Part shown: positions 33,483-41,118 of the stretch, piece by piece
How the letters are laid out: every line of letters begins with the position of its first letter
Position numbering within the stretch: position 1 is the first letter of the stretch
Assembly (NCBI RefSeq): GCF_900103585.1
Contig: NZ_FNHV01000007.1
Coordinates: forward strand, 412,627 to 476,626
DNA from: Streptomyces sp. cf386
GTDB lineage: Bacteria > Actinomycetota > Actinomycetes > Streptomycetales > Streptomycetaceae
Reading direction: 5' to 3'
DNA length: 64,000 bases
The notes under the pieces: generated by a model
What the model was told of the DNA's origin: nothing
What the model saw: the letters and a program-made list of their open reading frames with translations, nothing else
Database searches by the model: none
Program-made: the position numbers and the translations under genes

Positions 33483-33571
33483 TTTGCGTTGCCCTCCAAC
33501 TCGCCTTCAAGCTCCGGATAGGTGGTGCGTGGCCGCCCGATGTCGTACTCGGCACCGAACGCAGTGCTCAT
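33479..33571 (-). CDS. 30-codon mini-ORF between cobQ and the chelatase gene
   Basis: An ATG at 33571 overlaps the cobQ stop (ATGA) and its TGA overlaps the chelatase GTG (GTGA). GGGAG sits 7 nt before the ATG. The peptide starts MSTAFGAEYDIG and ends TYPELEGELEGNAK. The acidic LEGELEG end looks to me like the tail of a CobN large subunit, which occupies this position in S. coelicolor (memory). It may be a new junction created by cobN loss, kept because it carries the chelatase ribosome-binding site. A functional small protein is not excluded. Confidence 0.5.
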   Translation of the reverse strand: MSTAFGAEYDIGRPRTTYPELEGELEGNAK

Positions 33572-35079
33572 GTGGGGGCTCCCGGTGGCACGAAGGGCAG
33601 CCCGCGCGGTGCGCCCGACTCGATGAGCCGCCAGAGCGCGTCCGTGTCCGCGTGCTGTTCGATCAGATCGCCGAGCCGGTCGAGCTGCTCCTCGCGCAGC
33701 GCGGCGAACGACGTGTCCGGCGCCGGCACGAACCGACGGCCGGCGGCGGTCGCCACCTCGCGCAGGAAGGCCCGCCGGAACCCGTCCGACTCCAGCGAGC
33801 CGTGCCAGTGCGTGCCCCAGGTCTGCCCGACCCGGCAGCCGTCCAGGAAGGATTCCCCGCCCTCTATTTGGGCGACCCCATGATGGATCTCGTACCCCTC
33901 GACGGGCTCCCCGAGAGCCTCGCCCACCGGCCGCGTGAGGGTCTTCTCGCGGGCGAACCGGACGCGGACGGGCAGGACACCGAGCCCTTCGACATGCCCG
34001 CGTCGGCTCTCGACCTCGTCCTCGATGTGCTCGCCGAGGATTTGGAAGCCACCGCAGACGCCGAGGACGGGCCGCGCTTCGGCGACCCTGCGCCGGATGG
34101 CCTCCGCGAGCCCGCGCTCCCGCAGCCACTCCAGGGCACGGACCGTCCCCCGGGTGCCGGGGATCACCACCAGATCCGCGTCGGCCAGTTCCTCCGGCCG
34201 GTCCACGAACCGCACGACGACGCCCGGTTCGGCGGCGAGGGCGTCCACGTCGGTGAAGTTGGACATCAGGGGGATCGCGCAGACGGCGACCCGCAGCACG
34301 TCCTCGCCGACGGGCGGGGCGACGTTGGATTCCCGGACGGTCCCGCGCAGGGAGACCCGCAGCCCGTCTTCTTCGTCGATCCCGAGCCCGTGCTGGAAGG
34401 GCAGAACGCCGTATGTGTGCCGCCCGGTGAGCCCGTGGAGCATGTCGAGGCCGGGTTCGAGGAGCGACACGTCCCCCCGGAACTTGTTCACCAGGAACCC
34501 GGCGACGAGTGCCTGGTCCTCCGGGGAGAGGAGGGCGACGGTCCCGAAGAAGGAGGCGAAGACGCCGCCACGGTCGATGTCACCCACCACCAGCACAGGC
34601 AGCCCGGCATTCCGGGCGATCCCCATGTTCACGATGTCGGTCCGCCGCAGATTGATCTCGGCCGGACTGCCGGCCCCCTCGCAGATCACCGCGTCATAAG
34701 TGCCCCGCAGGTCGGCGAGACACTCCAGCACGGTCCCGAGCAGCTTCTGCTGCCGCCCCCCGTGATACCCGCGCGCACTGAGCTCACCGATCGGCTTCCC
34801 GAGCAGCACGACCTGACTGCTCTGCTCCCCACCCGGCTTGAGCAGCACGGGATTCATCAGCGCGGTCGGCTCGACGCGACAGGCCTGTGCCTGCATGGCC
34901 TGAGCCCGCCCGATCTCGGCGCCTTCCCTCGTCACGAACGAATTGAGGGACATGTTCTGCGCCTTGAACGGCGCGACCTTGACCCCCTGCCGCACCAGCC
35001 ACCGGCAGATCCCGGCGGTGACGACGCTCTTGCCGGCGTCGGAGGTCGTGCCGGCGACGAGCAGTCCACCCCCCGTCAT
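33568..35079 (-). CDS. cobQ: cobyric acid synthase
   Basis: A 503-residue glutamine-dependent amidotransferase amidating the b, d, e and g side chains to give adenosylcobyric acid. The N-terminal ATPase has GTTSDAGKSVVTAGICRWL, KAQNMSLNSFVT and CEGAGSPAEINLR. The C-terminal GATase has VIPGTRGTV, the nucleophile Cys in VLGVCGGFQILGE, and GTHWHGSLESDGFR. The ATG at 35079 overlaps the cobD stop (ATGA). Length is normal. Confidence 0.96.
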   Translation of the reverse strand: MTGGGLLVAGTTSDAGKSVVTAGICRWLVRQGVKVAPFKAQNMSLNSFVTREGAEIGRAQAMQAQACRVEPTALMNPVLLKPGGEQSSQVVLLGKPIGELSARGYHGGRQQKLLGTVLECLADLRGTYDAVICEGAGSPAEINLRRTDIVNMGIARNAGLPVLVVGDIDRGGVFASFFGTVALLSPEDQALVAGFLVNKFRGDVSLLEPGLDMLHGLTGRHTYGVLPFQHGLGIDEEDGLRVSLRGTVRESNVAPPVGEDVLRVAVCAIPLMSNFTDVDALAAEPGVVVRFVDRPEELADADLVVIPGTRGTVRALEWLRERGLAEAIRRRVAEARPVLGVCGGFQILGEHIEDEVESRRGHVEGLGVLPVRVRFAREKTLTRPVGEALGEPVEGYEIHHGVAQIEGGESFLDGCRVGQTWGTHWHGSLESDGFRRAFLREVATAAGRRFVPAPDTSFAALREEQLDRLGDLIEQHADTDALWRLIESGAPRGLPFVPPGAPT

Positions 35080-36017
35080 GACGTACGCCCCTTCACTATG
35101 CGGCGCGCGGCGACACAGACGCCGAGCGCCAGCCAACTGACGCGCTTCGACAGCCGCACGGCCCGCTCGATGTCGTGGACGGCGACGGTCCGCCCCGCCC
35201 CGTTGAGCACGGGCCGGTGCTCGACCCGCCCGCCGTAGGACAGGGTCCCGCCCAGCCGTACGCCCAGCGCCCCCGCGAACGAGGCCTCCACGGGCCCGGC
35301 GTTGGGGCTCGGATGCCGGTCGGCGTCGGCACGCCAGGCCCGTACCGCCCCTCGGGGCTCGCCCCCGGCGACGGTGGCGAGGACGGCGGTCAGCCGCGCC
35401 CCCGTCCACCCGGCCACATCGTCGAGCCGGGCCGAAGCCCATCCGTACCGCCGATACCGGGACGACTTGTGCCCCACCATGGCGTCCAGCGTGTTGACGG
35501 CCCGGAACCCGAGCAGCCCCGGCACTCCGCCGACGGCGCCCCACACGAGCGCCCCCACCACGGCGTCGGAGGTGTTCTCGGCGACGGACTCGACGACGGC
35601 CCGCGCGATCCCGTCGGCGTCGAGGGCCTGCGGATCCCGCCCGCACAGATGCGGCAGCCGGTCCCGGGCCCCCTCGACGTCCCCCGCCTCCAGCGCCCGC
35701 CCGATGACCCGGGCCTCACGCGCGAGCGACGTCCCGCCGACAACGGCCCAGGTGGCGGCGGCGGTCAGCGCGACGGAGACGGTACGGGACGGACGTACGG
35801 CCCGCTGCGCCACGGCCCCGAGCGCCACGGCACCGCCCGCACACACGGCGGTGTGCAGCGCGCCCCACCCGCGGTGGTCCCGCCACAACACCTTCTCCAC
35901 GGCCCCGGCGGCCCGCCCGAACGCGGCGACCGGATGCCCGCGACGCGGATCGCCGAGCAGCAGATCACCGAGAAGTCCGGCGGCGGCGCCGTACGCGAAG
36001 ACGCGGTCGGCACGCAT
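35076..36017 (-). CDS. cobD: adenosylcobinamide-phosphate synthase (CobD/CbiB)
   Basis: A 313-residue membrane protein condensing adenosylcobyric acid with the aminopropanol (phosphate) arm. Family landmarks are LLGDPRRGHPVAAFGR near the N-terminus, LCGRDPQALDADGIARAVVES, VAENTSDAVVGALVWGA, AVNTLDAMVGHKSSRYRRYG and HPSPNAGPVEASFAGALG. It is the first gene of the cob operon, immediately downstream of the cobalamin riboswitch, and ends in an ATGA overlap with cobQ. Confidence 0.95.
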   Translation of the reverse strand: MRADRVFAYGAAAGLLGDLLLGDPRRGHPVAAFGRAAGAVEKVLWRDHRGWGALHTAVCAGGAVALGAVAQRAVRPSRTVSVALTAAATWAVVGGTSLAREARVIGRALEAGDVEGARDRLPHLCGRDPQALDADGIARAVVESVAENTSDAVVGALVWGAVGGVPGLLGFRAVNTLDAMVGHKSSRYRRYGWASARLDDVAGWTGARLTAVLATVAGGEPRGAVRAWRADADRHPSPNAGPVEASFAGALGVRLGGTLSYGGRVEHRPVLNGAGRTVAVHDIERAVRLSKRVSWLALGVCVAARRIVKGRTS

Positions 36018-36084
36018 CGGGGTCAGCCGACCGTCGGTTCAGACAAGGGTCTGACGCTGCAAGTCGATCGGCAGGCGAGCATGG

Positions 36085-36245
36085 CGTTATGTCCTCACTC
36101 AGGGTGTCCACGCCCTGGTTCGACGAGACCGACGGCGAGAGTTCCTGGCTCCCGGGGCTATCTACCCCGGTGACAGTGGCGGGACCGCGCCGGATTCACA
36201 CCGGCTTCCTCTTCTGCCGCCGTATATGGCTCCGGCAGTCCACCA
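36085..36245 (-). ncRNA. cobalamin (AdoCbl) riboswitch upstream of cobD
   Basis: Read on the minus strand, the core elements are in order. GAAGCCGGTGTGAATCCGGC (36189-36208) is the conserved hairpin, then GCGGTCCCGCCACTGTCA is the B12-box region, and GGGAGCCAGGAACTC (36137-36151) is the final conserved stem. The 3' pairing partner and expression platform run toward the cobD ATG at 36017. It should shut down the nine-gene cob operon when adenosylcobalamin is plentiful. The outer ends given are approximate. Confidence 0.92.
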
Positions 36246-36455
36246 CGGGGTTGGAAAGGGCGTCAACTTGCGGTTGACCTGCGGTGGGGGAGTGTGCAGA
36301 ACCCCACACCGCTACCACGCCGACGTTGCCCCGGTGTCCGACTTCAGAGGCGATTCCCCTGTGCGGGGTGGCCTTCCGGGACCCGCTTGCGACCGGGCCC
36401 CAGAGCCCTCTGGAATACCGCGTACAGGGAGAAAACGCGCGAGAGGACAAGCCAG
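36246..36455. promoter_or_regulatory. upstream region shared by the riboswitch (left) and the protease-STAND gene (right)
   Basis: 210 bp that should hold both the cob operon promoter (minus strand) and the promoter of the protease-STAND gene (plus strand). Several G- and C-rich patches occur, including a hairpin-prone run of GTGGGG/CCCCAC (about 36282-36306). No convincing -35/-10 pair or operator was found. Open frames here look non-coding. Confidence 0.4.
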
Positions 36456-36521
36456 TTGGCGTATGTGGTCAAGAAGGCGCCGCACGGCGTCACCGTCTTC
36501 CGCCCGGGACACCCGGCATGA
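36456..36521 (+). CDS. 21-codon mini-ORF overlapping the protease-STAND start
   Basis: A TTG at 36456 is preceded by GAGAGG 9 nt upstream. The frame (AYVVKKAPHGVTVFRPGHPA) stops at a TGA overlapping the ATG of the protease-STAND gene (ATGA). The big gene has no good ribosome-binding site of its own: the bases before 36518 are CGCCCGGGACACCCGGC. Translation through this mini-ORF is therefore a likely way to start it. An in-frame extension upstream to 36294 is open but unconvincing. Confidence 0.45.
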   Translation: MAYVVKKAPHGVTVFRPGHPA

Positions 36522-39500
36522 CCGGCAGCTTCCCGGAAGCCCTCGGTCCAGCGGTGGCCCGGCTGCGGGCGCCGGACGGCACGACCGTCGGTACCGGCTT
36601 CCTGCTCGCTCCCGGCACCGTTGCCACCTGCGCCCATGTCGTGGCGGACGCCCTGAACAGCGACGCACGGGATGAGACAGCCCCCACCCGGCCGGTCACC
36701 GTGGAGTTCCCGCTGCAGCGTGGATCCGCCGCGTACGAGGCGTCGGTGTCGGCCTGGTGCCCGGTGGCAGCCGACGGCACCGGCGACATCGCGCTGTTGC
36801 GGCTCCCGGAAACGGAGCCCGAACCGGGCGACGTCCCCATCCACTCCGCGATGCCGGGCGCGTCTCCCGTCCCCCTTGCCGGAGTCGGCGACGTCTGGGA
36901 CCACCGCTTCCGCATCCTCGGCTTCCCCGCCACCGCCGAACACGGAGCCTGGATCGGCGGACGGCTGCGCGGCGCGGTCGGGCAGGGCTGGATCTCGATG
37001 GAAGCCGACGGCACCGCGTATCGCATCACCCCCGGCTGCAGCGGAGCGCCGGTCTGGGACGAGGAGACCGGTGCCGTCGTCGGGATGACGGTCGCCACCG
37101 ACCGCGGTCCCACCTCGGTCACCGCCTACCTCATCCCCGCGGAGGCACTCCTCGCCCTCCAGCCGGGCCGGCGCCGCTGCCCGTACCGCGGACTCGATGC
37201 GTTCCGTGAGGAGGACACCGAGTACTTCTTCGGCCGTGAGGAGGAGACGGAACGACTGCTCGACGCGGTGGACCGGCACGTCGTCGTGCCGGTGGTCGGA
37301 CCGTCCGGCAGCGGCAAGACCTCGCTCGTACGCGCCGGGGTTCTGCCGCGTCTGCGAGCCCGAGGCCACACCGTGTCGGAGATCCGGCCCCTGCCCGGCA
37401 CCCGCGCCTCGCTCACCCTGGCACGGGCCCTGAACTCCGTCCTGGAACCCGGCCTTGGCGCGGCCGAGCACGAGCGTGCCGCCCTGGCCCTCGCGGACCT
37501 GCTCGACACCGAGGACGGTCCGAGCCCTGCGGACCTCGGTCTGCGCCTGCTCGACCATTGCGGCCCGAGCGGCCACGTGCTCTTCCTCAACCAGTTGGAG
37601 GAGACCGTCGCTGCCGAACCGGTCACCGCCCGCGCGCTGCTGAGCCTCGTGGTGTCGCTGGTGTCGGCCCCGGCGGACGGCAAACGACTGCGCGTCCTGG
37701 CCACACTCCGCTCGGCCTCCCTGGACGAATTGGTGGAACCTGCCACCGCCCGGGTCCTCAGCGACTGTGCCCAGGTCGTGGCGCCCCTGGGCCGAACCGG
37801 ACTCCTGCGCGCCATCGAAGGCCCGGCGGGCGGCGTCCCCGGCCTCACCCTCGAACCCGGTCTCGCGGAACGCATCGTCGACGACGCGGAAGACGAGCCG
37901 GGGCACCTCCCCATGGTGGAGTTCGCCCTGACCGAACTCTGGTCCCACGAGAAGGGCATCCGCCTCACCCACGCCGGCTACGAGGCCCTCGGTGGCGTCG
38001 CCGGAGCGCTGTCCGCCCACGCCGAGCAGCGGGTCGGCGAGGTCATCACCGCGCACGGCGAAGCCACGGTCCGCCGCCTGTTCACCCAACTCGCCCGCCC
38101 CGACGACGCGGGCGGCTTCACCCGCAAGCCGGTACGTCTCGCGCCCCTGCCCCCCGATCTGCGGGCAGCCGCCGAGGCCCTGGCCACCCGCACGCGCTTC
38201 GTCCGCATCACCCACGGCCCCGATGACGACCCCATCGTCGACCTTGCCCACGAGGAACTGGTCCGGTCCTGGGGCCGGCTGAGGAAGTGGCTGGAGGCGT
38301 CCCGGGACTTCCGGGCGTGGCAGGAGCGGCTGTTGCAGGCGCTGGCGCACTGGAGGGAGACGGGGGGTGAGTCGGGGGCGCTGCTGCGGGGGACGATGTT
38401 GGCTACGTCCGTGGAGAGCCTGGGGGATCCGGATCGCCGAGCGGACATCACACCGGCGGAGCGTGACTATGTGCAGCTCAGCCGCCGGCATCAGCAACGG
38501 GGCCTGCGGCGGTGGCGGCTGGCGACAGCGGTGATGGTCGTGCTGGCGCTGGTGGTGGGCTGTCTGGCGGTCGTGACCTGGCGAGGGGAGCTGGCCCTTG
38601 AGGAACGTGCGCGGGTCACGGCGTCCCGGCGACTGGTGGAGGACGCTGCCCGGCTGGCCGTGACCGATCCGGGCACGGCCGCGCGGCTTTCGGTGGCCGC
38701 ATGGCACAACGCGCCCGGCAAGGAGGCCCGGCAGGCGCTGCTTCAGGCTTATCTCGGCGGCTTGTCGGTGGTCTCCGGGTATCCGGGGCAGAGGGCCGAG
38801 CCCATCCGGAGCATCGACGTCACCCCGGACGGCTCGACAGCCGTGACCACGTCAGCCGACCGGGACGGTGGCGCGCACGCCCGGGTGTGGACGGGGCTGA
38901 GCGACGGGCGGGCGAGCTCGTGGCCGGTACCGGGGCTGACGGGCGGAGAAGCCCCTGTACGCGCCGAGTTCAGCGATGACGGCGGGCTGCTGGCCATCGT
39001 GTCCGCCGACGGGTCGGTCCACTGTTACGACGTACGCACTCACCGACACCTGTGGACCGGTCACCAGCCTGTACTGGGGACCGGGCGCATGGGCCACACG
39101 GCGGCGCTCGACTTCTCGGACAGCGGTCGGCTGCTGCTCCGCCTCGTCGCCGACGATCTCGCCGAGTCAGGGGCGGCGCGCAGCTCGCACGTCCAGGTCT
39201 GGCACAGCCGTACGGGAAAGCCTCGGAAGGCGTCGCAGCAGGGGCTGCCGAGCGGTCGGGAGGCGAACGACGCCGCGCTGGTCGCGGAGGGCCGGGACGT
39301 GGTCTATCTCAGTCGGTACTTCGGCGGCGGGGAAGCACGGGTGCAGAACCTGGTGACCGGCGGGAACCCGCGCCCGGTCGAGGACGCCGAATGGCTCTCC
39401 CACCGGGGCGCCGGGGTCGTCACGGACCGGGGGTACGGGTGGCATCGGCTGACGCGGCTGACGGGCTCCGGTGGTGCCACAGGGCCGCGGTTCCTGGCAG

Positions 39501-40780
39501 TCGAACCGGAGGGTTCGGACCTCACCGGCCGCTATGCGCTGGTGCGGAACGGCACCCAGGTGAGCCCGTACGAGGTGGTCGACGTGGAGACCGGTAGCCG
39601 GTACCGCGTGCCGGGCTTCGTCCGGCGCGCCACCGGCGAGGAGCAGCCCGTCGGTGTCCTCCCGGGCGAGAAGGCCGGGGCTGCGCCGCGCCTCATGGTG
39701 GCCTCCGGGTCGGATCTGCTGGTGCTCAGGACGCGGGAGGAGCGCAGCATGCCGTTGCCGGACCCCAGGCCTGGTTTAAAGAGCGTAGAAGGCGACTCGT
39801 ACGCGAGTAGCCCGGGAGGCGAGTACCGCGCGCACGTCCAGAACGCCGACAGCAACGACGGCATGACTATGACACTGGTCGTGGCTCGCCGGGGCGAGGA
39901 AAGCCGAGCTGAACCGGTGACGCTCAAGGAATTCAAAGGGGAGGCACCCCAGGCTTTCTTCACCACGGACGGCGACCACTTGGTCGTCTGGGCCCATGAC
40001 GTCGACTGGGACCACCACAAGGTCGCCATCGTGGATCCGGACAGCCCGCAGGACATGCAGGTGTGGCCTTTTCCGGGCACCGTCGCGGTCCTTCCCCTCC
40101 AGGGCAGCGAGGTGGCCGTCCTGGCGGACCGTGGCCTGGTCCGGTACGACGTCGCGTCCGGCGAGGAAACGGTCCTGGACGAACATCCCTGCGGAGAGCT
40201 GGGACAACCGTGCCGTGGGCTCGCCGTCCGTCCCGGACCCCGTGACGAGGTGGCGGTCGGTCACAGCAGCGGCGAACTGGTCATCTGGAACACAGAGACC
40301 GGGCGGGCACGCAGAGAAACCGGCATCACGGTGGCGGACACAGGGGGGTCTGCGGGAAGTCTGGCATTCGATCCGCGAGGCCGGACGGTCGCCACCCCAC
40401 TGGACGCCAGAACCATCCAGCGATGGGACGCGGAGACCGGCGAGCGCGTGGGACCGGCCGTCGAGACGGACGACCGGCTGTCAGCGGTGACGCTGGCCGA
40501 CGACGGGAGTCTCCTCCTAGCCGCCATCGACGGCGGCCTGTCCCTGTGGCGACCTGGGGACCGCGAGCCCTATGTCACGTTCCCTTTCAGTTACGTCCCG
40601 GACGGCATCCACCTGACGGCCGGCCATGTCACCTTCCACGACGGCAACTCCGAGCTGAGCATCCCCCTGAACCCCGAGGCCTGGCACAAGGCCCTGTGCC
40701 GTCACTGGACCCCCTACACCCGGGAGGAGAGCGCCATCCTCGACGGCGCCGGAGCGGTGAAGGACTCGCCGTGCCCGTAG
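36518..40780 (+). CDS. trypsin-like protease - nSTAND1 NTPase - transmembrane - beta-propeller protein
   Basis: 1420 residues. 1-215 form a trypsin-like domain with catalytic triad H40 (TCAHVV), D90 (GDIALLRL) and S175 (PGCSGAPVW). 221-243 is the nSTAND1 entry motif (CPYRGLDAFREEDTEYFFGRE). Walker A is GPSGSGKTS (261-269). The Walker B position reads VLFLNQLEE with N358, where the family usually has Asp (VDQFEE). Winged-helix/helical segments follow, a membrane helix lies at about 667-689, and residues 740-1420 form degenerate WD40-like blades. Such proteins act as ligand-triggered switches in bacterial conflict, the propeller sensing and the protease killing or cleaving. Codon 1087 is TTA, so translation may need bldA. 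It is alone between core genes. Target and trigger are unknown. Confidence 0.88.
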   Translation: MTGSFPEALGPAVARLRAPDGTTVGTGFLLAPGTVATCAHVVADALNSDARDETAPTRPVTVEFPLQRGSAAYEASVSAWCPVAADGTGDIALLRLPETEPEPGDVPIHSAMPGASPVPLAGVGDVWDHRFRILGFPATAEHGAWIGGRLRGAVGQGWISMEADGTAYRITPGCSGAPVWDEETGAVVGMTVATDRGPTSVTAYLIPAEALLALQPGRRRCPYRGLDAFREEDTEYFFGREEETERLLDAVDRHVVVPVVGPSGSGKTSLVRAGVLPRLRARGHTVSEIRPLPGTRASLTLARALNSVLEPGLGAAEHERAALALADLLDTEDGPSPADLGLRLLDHCGPSGHVLFLNQLEETVAAEPVTARALLSLVVSLVSAPADGKRLRVLATLRSASLDELVEPATARVLSDCAQVVAPLGRTGLLRAIEGPAGGVPGLTLEPGLAERIVDDAEDEPGHLPMVEFALTELWSHEKGIRLTHAGYEALGGVAGALSAHAEQRVGEVITAHGEATVRRLFTQLARPDDAGGFTRKPVRLAPLPPDLRAAAEALATRTRFVRITHGPDDDPIVDLAHEELVRSWGRLRKWLEASRDFRAWQERLLQALAHWRETGGESGALLRGTMLATSVESLGDPDRRADITPAERDYVQLSRRHQQRGLRRWRLATAVMVVLALVVGCLAVVTWRGELALEERARVTASRRLVEDAARLAVTDPGTAARLSVAAWHNAPGKEARQALLQAYLGGLSVVSGYPGQRAEPIRSIDVTPDGSTAVTTSADRDGGAHARVWTGLSDGRASSWPVPGLTGGEAPVRAEFSDDGGLLAIVSADGSVHCYDVRTHRHLWTGHQPVLGTGRMGHTAALDFSDSGRLLLRLVADDLAESGAARSSHVQVWHSRTGKPRKASQQGLPSGREANDAALVAEGRDVVYLSRYFGGGEARVQNLVTGGNPRPVEDAEWLSHRGAGVVTDRGYGWHRLTRLTGSGGATGPRFLAVEPEGSDLTGRYALVRNGTQVSPYEVVDVETGSRYRVPGFVRRATGEEQPVGVLPGEKAGAAPRLMVASGSDLLVLRTREERSMPLPDPRPGLKSVEGDSYASSPGGEYRAHVQNADSNDGMTMTLVVARRGEESRAEPVTLKEFKGEAPQAFFTTDGDHLVVWAHDVDWDHHKVAIVDPDSPQDMQVWPFPGTVAVLPLQGSEVAVLADRGLVRYDVASGEETVLDEHPCGELGQPCRGLAVRPGPRDEVAVGHSSGELVIWNTETGRARRETGITVADTGGSAGSLAFDPRGRTVATPLDARTIQRWDAETGERVGPAVETDDRLSAVTLADDGSLLLAAIDGGLSLWRPGDREPYVTFPFSYVPDGIHLTAGHVTFHDGNSELSIPLNPEAWHKALCRHWTPYTREESAILDGAGAVKDSPCP

Positions 40781-40794
40781 GCCGGGAAACGCCA

Positions 40795-40835
40795 ACCGGG
40801 CGGGGCAAGGACCGCAGTCCCCACGCCCGCCCGGT
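40795..40835. terminator. hairpin between convergent genes
   Basis: ACCGGGCGGG and CCCGCCCGGT form a perfect 10-bp stem with a 21-nt loop. It lies in the 71-bp gap between the ends of the protease-STAND gene and the small membrane protein gene. There is no U-run on either strand, as is common in Streptomyces. It probably terminates both. Confidence 0.6.
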
Positions 40836-40851
40836 ACGTCGTGCCGTTGCG

Positions 40852-41073
40852 TCAGGCCACGATCAGATAGATCCCGTACGCCACGGCCGCCGCACACGCC
40901 GCGAAGCATGCGTACGCGCCGGTGACCGCGAGCGCGGCCGACCCGCCCTGAGCCGTGGCCTTCTCCTGGCGGGACAGGCCCGCGATGCCGAGGGTGAACA
41001 GGCCCACCAGGGCCACCGTGACCACGAGGCTGACGCCGAAGACGGAGCCGAGGGCCGCCCAGTCGATCTTCAT
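40852..41073 (-). CDS. small two-helix membrane protein next to Pit
   Basis: A 73-residue protein with two transmembrane helices (about 8-32 and 47-72), separated by a short polar loop SRQEKATAQGG. The ATG at 41073 is preceded by AAGGAAG. It follows the phosphate transporter gene by 45 nt, same strand. From memory an equivalent small gene is found beside Pit in other Streptomyces. It may be a Pit accessory or stabilising subunit (inference). No motif of known function. Confidence 0.75.
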   Translation of the reverse strand: MKIDWAALGSVFGVSLVVTVALVGLFTLGIAGLSRQEKATAQGGSAALAVTGAYACFAACAAAVAYGIYLIVA

Positions 41074-41118
41074 GCTTCTACTTCCTTGGGTAACTGAGGA
41101 GGAGTGACCGGGAGGAGG

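Noticed and set aside
30904..35238. A 1444-codon open frame on the plus strand across the cobalamin operon
   Set aside because: It is antisense to cobO, the chelatase and cobQ, which carry clear motifs. The translation is low-complexity Arg/Ser/Pro text, a usual by-product of third-position G/C bias.
36294..36521. A 75-codon frame before the protease-STAND gene as a partner gene (for example a Trypco-type small protein)
   Set aside because: Only the last 21 codons follow a ribosome-binding site and look plausible; the upstream part has no recognisable motif and overlaps G/C-rich promoter-like sequence.
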